Positions 13,133 to 24,220 of a DNA stretch of 64,000 nt are shown here, piece by piece. Below the pieces are notes generated by a model. It made no database searches, was not told the origin of the DNA, and saw only the letters and a list, made by a program, of their open reading frames with translations. Every line of letters starts with the position of its first letter. Within the stretch, counting starts at the first letter, position 1. This stretch comes from Certhia americana (taxonomy: Eukaryota > Chordata > Aves > Passeriformes > Certhiidae), in assembly GCA_018697195.1 (NCBI GenBank), contig CM031857.1:51233471-51297470 (forward strand). Direction: 5' to 3'. The translations under genes and the position numbers were made by a program.

Positions 13133-15324
13133 GACAAAAAGATCCTGTGAGATGGATTATTTCATCTGGGCAAATAGATAATTAGGGTGCATGAGACCTT
13201 ATTTTTAGAGCATGTGAAGTGTAGGTGGACTTGAGGAAACAAAGCATTAAAGCTCAATTTTGCATTTATTTTATTGCCTTTGCACACTTGTCTCAGTTTC
13301 CTGTGGTGCCAGCCATCTGTTCAAGCCCATTTGTTTGATAGGGCATGTCATGGTATGCCACAAGGACCTTGGGTACCATCCTGTTTAGCCCAAATCTCAA
13401 ATTCTGGGTTCTACATGCAATTCTCTTTTATTTTATATTTGTCTTATGTCTGGGTGTAAGTCCAAGTCAAATATAAAACATGAAGGCATGCTGTCCTTCA
13501 AGGAATGACAATCCCTTATATTTTAAATGCAGATAGTGCCAAGAACACAGCTAAAAAATCAAGTATATATAAAAGATAAAGACTGCTGTTCTGGGCCTGG
13601 CTTTATGGGCCATTTTGGAGACTGAGGTGTTGGCTGTTGCTATGGCAGGGAAATTTTTGCACAACAAAATTTAGGTAGAGTCTGTACTGCACAAAGTAGG
13701 ACAGCCTGGCAAGATGTCTTAGCAAGTCTATAACAAAACGTAGAGCCATAAAGCATGCAAACTAAAGGTTTTGAAGTTAAATGTAACTAATTAATTTTCA
13801 AGTAATAACTTCCACAACCCTACCTCGGTTGAGTTAACCATATCACGCATAGCACCCAATGTGGATTGAAGACTGTTTTATCAATGAATCAGAAACAAAA
13901 GTTTTTGCAACTGCATTTGTGTTCCTGTTGCTTATTTTCAAAATACATAATTTTTTTTAACACGGACACTGCTGAATTAGGACAATCCCCAAATGGTGAG
14001 AAAGAAGAGTATCACAACTTAGTCTGTGATTCCTCTTCACACATTCTGTATGACTTTGGGTAAGTCACTGAATGTTGGATCTAAGAAGATTTTAAAACAT
14101 TTTGAGAATAAATACCTGCATCCATTGTCTAACTTCATTAATTCACTGATGTTTAAAAAACTTAACTAAAAGTTTCTAGAATAAAACAGTGGCAGTGTAT
14201 AACATCACCTGGAATATTTCACAAGATTTTTAGTTGACTTTCGCTTTTGAAAATGAGTATCACATTCAAGTTTTAAGTGCAGCTATTGTAAATTCCCATC
14301 AGTGAGTAACTAGACTGAAAGCTGTAAAGCTATACCTTTTATTTCACCCTTCATTTTTCTAATCCGGTTTTCAGTATGGGTTGGATGTATTTATGACTTT
14401 GGCAACTGGATTGAAGTACCTATTATCCATGTTTTACTCTCAGTATAGGTACTTAAGGAAAGTCTTTATCACTCTAGAGTTTTTGATATTCTCAATAGCT
14501 TTAGCTTCCAGGATGCCACCCCAAGGCATGACTTTTGATTTCTCAGTTTCCAGATTGTCAAACAGACCTCATAAATTGTGATCAGTGTATGTGTATATGG
14601 TGTCAGTCACAGCTCTGTCAGTACAAAGGAAGTGTAGTCACAAAAATCCTACTTGGTACTGTATATTGGTCTCACAAAATGTCCTGTAAGAGGTTCAGCT
14701 GTTGCTCCTGCATCTCTCCAGAGTCCTCTCAAGGGACAACAGTCCTCTCCATTGCCAGCCAGCAGAAATTTTCCTGTTCTCTCAATAACACCTGTTTTCC
14801 AGATGTTTTACTTCCACTGGTGGATTTTGAAGCTTGTTGTCTGCTTCCACTTGTCAGATGAAGCAATCCATTTTTTTATTACTTTATCAGTTTGCATTGT
14901 TTCGCTTTATTCTAAGTTGTTCAAAATAACTGCATGTTTCATAAAGCTAAGAATCAACTCCTATGGATGCTTGTGATCCCTAAGAAACACACTGGCTGCT
15001 TCTCATCAGTTTTGAGATATGCCATGTCTATTTTTAGTGCAATCTTGGTGCCTCATAGTAATATGATATCATTTTAGTTCTTAATCGAAATGTCAAGAAA
15101 TATTGAATCATGATCATTACAGAAGTGACGGTTTGTTACACCACCATCCATTACCTTTATTAACCAAACTGGGATCATTAACAGAACAAACTACTTGGAA
15201 AAGATCTGACAGGTTTTCCTGAAGCATTAATCATTTTCCTAATTGTTCATTAACAGACTGTCATTCCCGTATTTACTGATGCTAGTCAAATTGCTGTATT
15301 TTTTAATTACTTTGTTTGAGCAAC
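13133..15324. other. unannotated DNA
   Basis: No gene was supported. Two overlapping plus-strand frames of 107-108 codons (14535-14861 and 14653-14976) lie in a slightly GC-richer patch but show no family motif or exon boundaries that I could defend. Confidence 0.5.
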
Positions 15325-15540
15325 ACTGTGACGGCATCATTACCCCTTTTCTCCCCACTCCACTTAAATATTTAAGTGAACACCACTGTCTCAGATGAAC
15401 TGATTCGCCAGCATCATGTCTGTCTTGGACAATTCTGTCCCTCGCTTTGTGGACATGAAGGAAGTTTCTGGTAGCTTCTCTCAGAAGCCACCCATGTGAA
15501 ACCCTACACTACCAAAATCTTGTCAGGAAAACACAATACA
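15325..15540 (+). mobile_element. 3' end of an avian ERVL-like LTR (fragment)
   Basis: This piece matches the 3' half of the LTR family also found at 23259-24220 and 29306-30223 on the minus strand. Shared landmarks are TTTTCTCCCC followed by a TTAAAT step, GTCTGTCTTGGA, CAGAAGCCACCC, and the terminal block CTACCAAAATCTTG that ends in CAATACA at 15540. These correspond in reverse complement to the GGGTGGC and GGCAAGGTTTTG blocks of the minus-strand copies. The 5' part of the LTR is absent. No primer-binding-site-like sequence follows position 15540, so this is a truncated solo LTR. The LTR family is known from bird genomes; its exact name needs a library search. Confidence 0.7.
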
Positions 15541-16702
15541 AACATGAATGAAATGATGAAATTGGAGTGATACAAAGAAATGAGTCACATTGAGACACAG
15601 ACTGGAGTTCTCATAGCATAACTTCACTTATGTAAAATTTAAACTTATCTTCTAAAATAGCCATTTATGCCTTGTTTATAATAACTGACAAGACATGGTT
15701 GGAGTACAATTCACCCCACAGATGCTGTACAGTTGAGGCTGGCTCATCTGTCTTTTGTGGGTGCCCATCTGTCTCCAAGCAATCCAAGGAAATTAGGTTA
15801 AAGTAGGTGACTAACATTTCTCTGGCTAAAGACTGTTGAAATAGACTCCGTGCAACATGGCTGATCCAAGGAAATCTGCAGTACAAAACAAATTTTTCAA
15901 CATCCCTCACAACCTGCAGAAAAATATAATCATTACTCAATTCTTTTCAATTGAGAATGCAGTTTACTGCAATAAAATAAAACTGTCAGTTTAAATGTAA
16001 CCTGCGTCCCACATTTACGTTTTTTTAATTGGCTTTTCATAGAAAGCCACTCTTAGAGAAATGCCAATTATTGTACAGTGCTTCTCTCTAACAAGAACAA
16101 ATCATCCCTCCTAAATAAAATCAGTATATATTTATAATCATTATATGCTTATTTGATTGCATGACTATGTGTCAGGTTTTTTATTAAAAGGAAGGTAGCA
16201 TGCATTTGAAATTATGAGCTGAACATATTAGTTTACATTGAAGTTTGTATGGGCTTAGACAGAGATTGCCCCTCAGGAAAAAGTCCCCCATACTTCAAAA
16301 GTAGAGTCTTTTTTTATCCTTATTCTATGGAAATGCAGTTCTGCTTCCCAAAAGAAAGCAAGTTCCCTTGCTTTTTCAATTCCTCTCTCTCATCAAACCA
16401 AGCACACTGTCTAGCACACTGAGACAGAAGAAAACAGTGAGACTGAGCCTAATTCACTCCCAGTAAAGAGGAGAAGGGAGCTGACATACTTGATTAGTCA
16501 TTGCCATCTCCCTGCTGCTATCAACACAATGCAGCACCTGTGGCAAGGAGCCGAGTACCCCTTTATACTTCTCACTTGATGCACACATTCATTGCATTCA
16601 CACATGCAGAATGTGATCTTTGATGAATAGGAAGTAATGTTCAGTAATGAGACATGTCCAGTAATGAGGAGCGAATTTTTCCTTAGCAAAATGTTATCTG
16701 TT
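15541..16702. other. unannotated DNA with one weak minus-strand exon candidate
   Basis: On the minus strand an 83-codon open stretch (15914 down to 15665) is preceded by a polypyrimidine tract and CTGCAG, which resembles a splice acceptor. The predicted peptide has no motif that I recognise and no downstream partner exon was found. Otherwise nothing is recognisable. Confidence 0.4.
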
Positions 16703-16730
16703 AAAAAAAAAAAAAAAAAAGAAAAAAAAA
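16703..16730. repeat. poly-A run with one G
   Basis: Eighteen A, one G, then nine A on the plus strand. No retrotransposed body was recognised upstream. Confidence 0.9.
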
Positions 16731-19700
16731 GCTTTCTGGCAGAGAAGAAATTGTAGGTCTTTAAATACTCCAGTCCTATTAAAAATTTTAGACCTTAGCA
16801 AATGATTGACAATATTTCATCAACAGGGAAGTGGTGACTGGGAACTTGTCTGTGAAAACAGATGGTGCTTGACACTTCTCTAGAACAGCCCATGAACCCC
16901 TTTAGAACACCAGGTCATCTAGATTGAAGTATAAAAAGAGAATATTTTTGTCCTAAAATGCTTACTGTGTAACTTTGAAAAAGCATTTGTGTATTAATTG
17001 CCATGGGAAGACTCCAGAAGACTTACAGAAGGTGTGAGTAGTGCAGCACTCTGGAAAGAACCTTGCTCTGGACTCAGCTGTCACTTTGCTGCTTGTGTAC
17101 TTATTTGTGTGCATGTATACATAGGGCAACACACCAACATAGGGACTTCAGCAAAGAAGCTGAGGACTAGCCTGACTTGTCCTATAGGAATTTAGTGCTG
17201 GTTTGGATGTCCTCTTTGATTTAAGATACCTTGAAGTTGACAGGTATTTACTCCAGCTTCAGGTGGAAGTTGCCAGGTTCCCCCACAGTGCCTAAATGAC
17301 AGTAGACACGTGTTTGTGTGCCTGAATCCCACCCCACATACTGTAATGTGGAATGTAAACTGTTATCTTCCGCTTTCTGTATTCACCTTGTGACATGTGT
17401 CATGATGACCAAAAATCAGAAAATTGAGGGTTTTATCTGTTTGGAACAGTTCTATTTCATTACTGAGATGTGTTTCTCTCTCATTAATTTAATCTGGTCA
17501 AAGTGTGCTTCAGTTTGCTGCTTTAGTTAATGAGTCATCCTGTTTCTACTGTGGCTTGCTCACTCACTGAAGTGTGGGAAGAGATGTGCTACATGCAATA
17601 AATTCAGCTGGCTTCATACACCAACTTTAGTGTCCAAGACTGTGAATGAAAGAGCTTCAAGTTTATTTTTGCTTTTGCTTTGCACTTTTACAAAGGGAAC
17701 TGATTGAAAATGGGAAGTGACTAGCAAGTTCCTGATTAAAAATCGCTGTAAAACCAGACCTGACACCCTTAAACAAAACAACCCTTAATCTATATAGAAA
17801 ATGTATACACCTAACTAAAGAAACTCAGGAAATAACTGCTCAGTGACTGATTTTCTCCAACAGTTCTCTCTAAAGTGTTCTTGTAAGAATGTTCTTTATG
17901 TTTTGAAAACAAGCTATTTTTATATATTTTTCTTTTTATTTTTTCTTTCTCCCCTCTATTTGTCAGCATTGCTGACAAACTTGCCATGGGATTTTCTTAT
18001 AGTACTGTACTATTCGGCTACATTTCTAGGAGTGAGACTCTGTTCAGGAGTAACCCTGACAGTCTACAGCTATGCAATGAAAGAGTGGAGCATGAGAGTG
18101 TTCTTAGAGTGCAGGGACAGGTTTGATCCATTTTGTGGCTTAAAATCTGGGATGAGACCCAGGCCTGTACTGTATGTTTCTTATGCCTTGCTTTCTGTAG
18201 TTTCTCAATTCTGACCATTTTATTTGAAATTTCATTTGATCCACTTCAACAGCAGATCCAACTTTTGTCTAGATTGTATCTTGAGAGAAACATTTCTACA
18301 TTTGTCCCTGTCAGAATTCAATACTCTCTAACCAGGAGGAGGGTTCAGTGTTTAATATCAAATCTACTAATTTGGTGTATTTGTGATTTTGATTTAACAG
18401 AGTGCTGCAGCAATGTACTGAAATCATAGAAAAATAATACAGCACTTGCATACTGGTTGAATCACAGAACAAACCTGTTTCTCATTTCTGGTCTCTGTGT
18501 GCTCGCTGTCAGGATGCTGAGCATCCCCAGTTCCCAGGAAAGCAAGCATGGATTAAAGCCAGATCAAGCTGTCTTCCAATTTTGTTCTAGAAGTTGACCA
18601 GATTTCATACTTTATATTGGGCTGAGGCATGTGTATGTCCTGCCAGCCCTGGCACACTGGTCTGGGTAGCTCAGGAAGACATAATTGTGTGTTAATTATC
18701 TCAGGGAACCTGATGATTCAACGCTGCAGCTGTCTTATCTAAAAACATTGCCCTTCATTCTCCCTGGTGTTCAGATAAGCTTAGCTTTCTTTATGATGCT
18801 TTTTCCCCTCAGCTCATTGGTTTTCTTGCCTCATCTCTGAACATTCCTCCACTGTGGAGGTGTTCTGGTCAACCACAGCCATGCAACAGTTGCTTTCTCC
18901 CATGTATAAACTTGCAATATATTTTCCCCAGAAAAGCCCTGCATACAGTATAAATATTACACCTCAGGCTATTCTTCTGAAATAACACCATACAAGCTGC
19001 AGAACACAGTTTGTTTGCAGAACTCAGAAAAAGCTACTTTTACCTGCTGACCCCTTTTAATTACGACTATAGCAAATACTCTTCTGCAAAATCTTCTGAA
19101 AAGTGTTTTTTTAAAATCTTTTGTGAATTATATCCTGATTTAAAACAGAAAAATCTAATTATTGTGAAAAGGTAGGTACCTGAGAATCCATCATTATCAC
19201 TGAAGGAAGACAGGTAGTCAATACAGAGAGCTGGCTTGCAAATCTCCTTCAGGAACTGATGTTTTTGCATGGCTGAGTCATATAGTACAGAAAATCATAG
19301 AGAGAGGTCATTGCTCACATGAATTAAGTGACTAAGAATATGAAAATTACAACTCCTCTCTTTTACCCCTCAGATCATAATTTTTACTCTTTGTTTTTTA
19401 AGCAGTAGGTGCAGAGTATACAGAAAATGTTGCTTTTCTAGTCCCTTTTTCCTCAAAAAAATCCTTTCGCAAGAAAACACGCAGGATGATGTTTTACATT
19501 CTACAAGTTAGAACAGCATTGTTCTAAATTAGCCACTTATACCCTTTTTTTTTTAATAAGTTATTCACATAATAATGGATAGATTATGAAATAATTTACA
19601 AATTTATTTCAGTGATCACTCTATTTATCCGAAGTATGTGTTCAGGTTTGCCTTTATGTAAAGGCATATACATATGAGGCAACATCTCTGCAGTTTCTGA

Positions 19701-20131
19701 GTAAGGCATTGACATCCAAAAAAATGAAGTGCAGAGGATGAAGGGACTCACCCAGATACAGTCAAAGGTTATGTCCATGGGAGTAAATTAAATATGCTTG
19801 AGAATATTTCAATGTAAACCAGTATTTAATAAAGTTGATTCAGTCATAGGTGGACAGCAGAGTTAGGTGAACAACAGCATTTTCTGTAGATGCTGGGTCT
19901 CATTCTGGAACTCATATTGCTGAGCCTCTGTTTTGACTCTAGGTCTAAACTTCTCCAGCTATTGGAATGCCTTTATGAAAGTCCCTTCCTGGATGAGTAA
20001 GGTGGTATCTTGCAAGTATCTCTACTGCCTAATCTCTTTCCAAACATTTCTACAGGTCATTTTCAGGCAGTTCAGAGGAAATTAGGGAACATTTCATATC
20101 ACCTTCCACCTGCTCATTGTCTGCTGAATGA
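16731..20131. other. unannotated DNA
   Basis: No gene or transposon was recognised. The longest open frame is 123 codons (plus, 17843-18214), begins in a poly-pyrimidine stretch and has no identifiable domain; an overlapping frame of 98 codons on the same strand argues for chance. Confidence 0.5.
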
Positions 20132-20138
20132 CTGCTAA

Positions 20139-20175
20139 TGTGATGCTTAGTTTGATATGTGATGCTTAATTTGGT
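20139..20175. repeat. short tandem duplication, period 19
   Basis: TGTGATGCTTAGTTT starting at 20139 is followed by TGTGATGCTTAATTT starting at 20158. There are two copies with one difference. Confidence 0.75.
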
Positions 20176-20451
20176 TCTGGGTCATTACTGATGAATCTTT
20201 CAAAGCCATGGAACTGACCTTCTGTTGCTATCAGAAACACAAGCAGAATTGGACTGATAAGAGAAATTAATGAAGAGCATTCTGTGAAGACTTTCCTTTT
20301 CTTAGATGGAGAAATAAGGTTACTCATCACACTAGTGTAATTTATTAAAAATTCATGTTTCTATATTCATTTTCTTAATTTTCAGCCCAAAAGGGAAGCA
20401 GTGTTATGCTTGTATGTGAGAAATGACAAGACATCTTGGAGAGAACTGTAA

Positions 20452-20493
20452 TTTTTCAGTGGTTCTCTAATTTTTTTTCAGTGGTTCTTTAAT
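20452..20493. repeat. short tandem duplication, period 22
   Basis: The phrase TTTTTCAGTGGTTCTCTAAT occurs near 20452 and recurs 22 bases later with one substitution. This is a simple local duplication. Confidence 0.75.
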
Positions 20494-23258
20494 TTCCATA
20501 ATTTACAAAACTTTAAGGAAAACCAGGTTTATTCTGGTTGGCTGGTCTCATTAGGGTTTATTTTCTTGTTTTAATTTAGGGAATATGCTGACCTACTTCT
20601 TTGGTTAGATAACTTAAGTTCTTTATCTCTCCTTTAATTTTGGATAACAAGTGAACCCCTAAATTTATTTTTCAACAAGTAAAACTAGGGAGGTAGAGTC
20701 TTCTATGTAACTGATGTACTGTGATGTCTTCAGATAGCATTTTATAGGAATATTATATGTAACATGCCAACTTGTATTGTTAGGCTTCAGAGAAATACCT
20801 ACAATTCCTGTATCAAACTGTGAGTATGATATACAATAGTGTGTCAAAACTCTGACCTATTTGTCCTTTTTCAATTGCAGAGGTCTACACATGGGTCGTT
20901 TCTCTCATCAATATCCCATACCTGAGAAAAATGACTGTTCCCTAGAAGTGATTCACCTGGCAGATTTCCAATGTCAGCTTTAGGAAGAGATTAATAATGC
21001 CCTGATAGGACTTACTTCTCTCTACTGCCAACATGAGTGTGTCACTTCAAAGACAGACCCCTGCATGGTAAACACCACCATTACATCAGACTCCTACTTC
21101 ATTATTTCTTATCTGAAACTGTAGCATCCGTAAGTTGTACAAGCCTGGGGTGCTGGGCTTGGGGCTTTGTGCCCACGGCTTTGCGCTGTGGCTGTGCCAG
21201 CAAAAGAGAACAAGAATATGAGTGACTGAAAATAGTCCCGATTCCCAGATTTCATGTGGGCCTAGTGACTGCCTTGGGTCTATTTTGCAGCCTTTTGTCT
21301 TGTCTTTGTTGCTACAGACTCTCTTAAATGCACTCTAAACTTGAATGTTTCTTAACTCCATATACTCAATTTCAAAGGGTCTAATTTATGAGCCTTGTGA
21401 GCTTTTGTGCAAAAAAATGAATTTAGAAAGTGAGAATATATATTCTGCAAGACAGATAAAAGTTTTAATTGTAATTTTTTGATTACAGTAAAAACTATAC
21501 CTCAAACACAGGATGGCACAAGGTGCAGGCTTGTTGAATTAAGCAACACTTTATTTACAAATTTATCTGATCAATGAACAGTCAGAGATGGACTCTTTTT
21601 AATGATCAATTTGTCACATTCACATGTACTTTGAACTGAAGGCTACATTATTTTATCTTGGTTAAATGTATAACCATAGAATTAACGTCATAGTTATCTG
21701 TACTATCTTTTTAATCCAGACTTTTTTTTTTTTTAGGATATAATCAAGACAATGTAAATATGAATTACAATAAGACAGAATTCTCTCTTTCTCTCAGCTG
21801 CCCCAAGAATGGTAAGTTCTTTGCTATGAAACCCTATAGATCAGGAGTTTAATACTTAAGGCCCACTTCATCATGTCAGGACTTTCTAAATATGGATTTG
21901 ATGAAGCAAATAAAGTACCAATTTTATTTTTTAGAAATAAAAGAAGACAGAAAAACAAAATCAAAGATTTCATTCAATGAACAATCACTTGAAAGTGTTG
22001 GAATAATGGTTAGACTTGATGTTTTTAATGGTTTTTTCCAATCTAAAGGATTCCATGATGCTATGATATTTAATGTTCAGTGCATCATCTTCCTTTTAAT
22101 TTTTTTTTTCTTTAATGAGCATTTCTGTTTGAATCCTTCTTTAGTCCAAAGTCTTCTAATTATTCTCACTCACATCTTCAGCAAAATTAGCTTCTATCAA
22201 TATTAGTGAAATTAAATATTTTATCAGAGAAGATCCTTTGGACTGTGGTATTTTTCTTAACGTCCAAATTACTTGAGTTTATGCTGTACATTTTTACTCT
22301 GAGGAAAAGCATGACATTTTTTGTGTTGAAATAATAGCAGGAGAGGCCAGAGTCATGGGAGAAGACTATACCAGAAACTTATACTCTTCTGGTGAATGTG
22401 ATCATCCTTAAAAAATTAGAGAGAGATGTGAACATGGCTCATGATCCAAAAGAAAACCTTATAATTATAAATAAATGTCATCATCATCTTTCCTAATATG
22501 ATGGATTAGTGAAAAAGGAATGAAAAGCATCCTAACACCTCAAATGCATCATGGAATTAATTTCTTCCTCTCCAGCACTACATGCAAATGTATACTTGGA
22601 AATTTCATATTCTATTTGCCATTTAAGTTTCCACAGCCATTGAAACAGTGAAAATGACTGGATGATGGACAGCAACCTCTTTAGTACATCAGGTTCCCTT
22701 GTGAGCACTGATATGATGTGGGTGCTGAAGTTTGATTAAAAATGCCTATTAAGAAGAAATCTCTAGAAATATCTTGTCTTCAGTAAGTAGATATTTAATT
22801 TATTTTTAAAATGTTAGTTAGCTGTTCAAAGCAGAGATTTCTTCTTTGGAAAGATGAATATGAATGAAATCCTCTCCTTTTGTTTTCTAGTAAAAGCATA
22901 CTGCTGATAACGCTTTTAACTCAGATTTTATCATTGGTCTATTGCCATCGGCAGATATAAAGCACAGAAATCTCAAAGCAACTTCTGAGTCACCAAGTTC
23001 AACCCTGTGTCATAGACAAACTGAACAGACTACTATAAATGTATGATGTTCTATTTGAAACAAGCTGCAATAAGTGCTTTGCAATACATTTGAGGAAGAG
23101 AAGGTTTAGAGCTTTACTTCTGGACTTCTAAAAGACTCCTTGTTCTAGACTCATATGCGAATTTACTAACGGTCCTCCAACAAGCTGCATATTTTAAATC
23201 TATTCCTTTTCTTGATTTACCTTTACACCCCTGGAGGTGCAGCAAGCACTGATGTGGC
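20494..23258. other. unannotated AT-rich DNA
   Basis: No gene or transposon was recognised. A run of 13 T lies at 21722-21734. Open frames are 104 codons or shorter, and the longest (21892-22206) is low-complexity Phe/Leu/Ile sequence. Confidence 0.5.
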
Positions 23259-23522
23259 TGAATTGCACTTATGTGGCAAGGGTTTGGTGGGTGGTGCTGC
23301 AGGGATGGCTCCTGCCAGAAGACACCAGAGGCTCCAAGATGGACTTGCTTCTGGCTGGGGACAAGTCTGTCAGCAACATTGGCAGAACCTTGTATGTAAT
23401 AACATATTTCAGAAAGGATGAAAAAATTCTCAAAGAGAGGAGTTAGAAAATGTGAAAACAGCAACTCCACAGAAGGAGAAGGGGGATATGCATCAAGCAC
23501 CAGGGCAGAAACTCCCCTGCAG

Positions 23523-23570
23523 ACCATGGTGAAGACCATGGTGAGGACCATGGTGAGGACCATGGTGAGG
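23523..23570. repeat. 12-bp minisatellite inside the LTR (4 copies)
   Basis: ACCATGGTGAAG followed by three exact copies of ACCATGGTGAGG. The other LTR copies in this window do not show this array, so it expanded locally. The unit contains the palindrome CCATGG. Confidence 0.92.
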
Positions 23571-24142
23571 CAGCTGTGCCTCTGCAGTCCATGGAAGGTC
23601 TCTTACCAGTGCAGGTAGGTCTGTCCTAAAAGAAACTGCAGCTTGTGAGATCCTGCATTAGAGAAGGCTCCTGGCAGGACATGTTGACCAGTGGAGAGGG
23701 GTAGTCCATGCTGGAGCAGCTCTTCCTGAAGGATTGCACAGTGTGGAAGGGTCCCATGCCAGAGCAGTTTGTGAAGAACTGCATTGTGTGGGAAGGACTC
23801 ACGCTGGATGAGTTCATAAGATTGTCTACCATGAAATGAGGGGAAGAGTGAGAGGAGGAAGAAGAGAAGACACAAGGTCTTACAAACTGACCATAATTCT
23901 CATTCTATGTCCCCCTGCACTTCTCACATGGAGAAGGTAGAAGAATAAGGAATGAAGTTGAACCTGGGATAAAGCAAGAAGTGGAGGGAAGATGTTTTAC
24001 AATTATTCTTGTTTCTCATTGTCCTATTTGATTGGCAATCAACTAAATTAATTTCTCCAAGTTGAGTCTGTTTTGCCCATGATGGTAATTACTGAGTAAC
24101 CTCCCTGTCCCTATCTTGACCCATGAGATTTTGGGTCTTATT

Positions 24143-24154
24143 CCCCCCCCCCCC
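24143..24154. repeat. poly-C run (12 C) inside the LTR
   Basis: Twelve consecutive C on the plus strand, within the U3 portion of the minus-strand solo LTR. Confidence 0.9.
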
Positions 24155-24220
24155 ATCCTTTTTATGGAAGGGGAGCAACAGAGCTGCTTGATGAGCTCTT
24201 GCCAAGGCCAACCCACCACA

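Larger units (their letters stand above)
23259..24220 (-). mobile_element. avian ERVL-like solo LTR, near full length
   Basis: Read on the minus strand, the element starts TGTGGTGGGTTGGCCTTGGC at 24220. It continues through conserved U3 blocks such as CTCATGGGTCAAGATAGGGACAG and AAACAGACTCAACTTGG. It ends in CTTGCCACATAAGTGCAATTCA at about 23259. The total is about 960 bp, with TG at the start and CA at the end as expected for an LTR. It is homologous to the plus-strand copy at 46551 and the minus-strand copy at 29306. A 12-bp tandem repeat and a run of 12 C are internal expansions. No clear 5-bp target-site duplication was found. No gag or pol reading frame lies beside it, so it is a solo LTR left by LTR-LTR recombination. 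The open frame on the minus strand at 23114-23563 is a by-product of the 12-bp repeat and is not a gene. Confidence 0.85.

Noticed and set aside
23114..23563. 149-codon minus-strand open frame beginning with repeated Met-Val units
   Set aside because: It starts in the 12-bp ACCATGGTGAGG array and runs through LTR sequence; no known domain.
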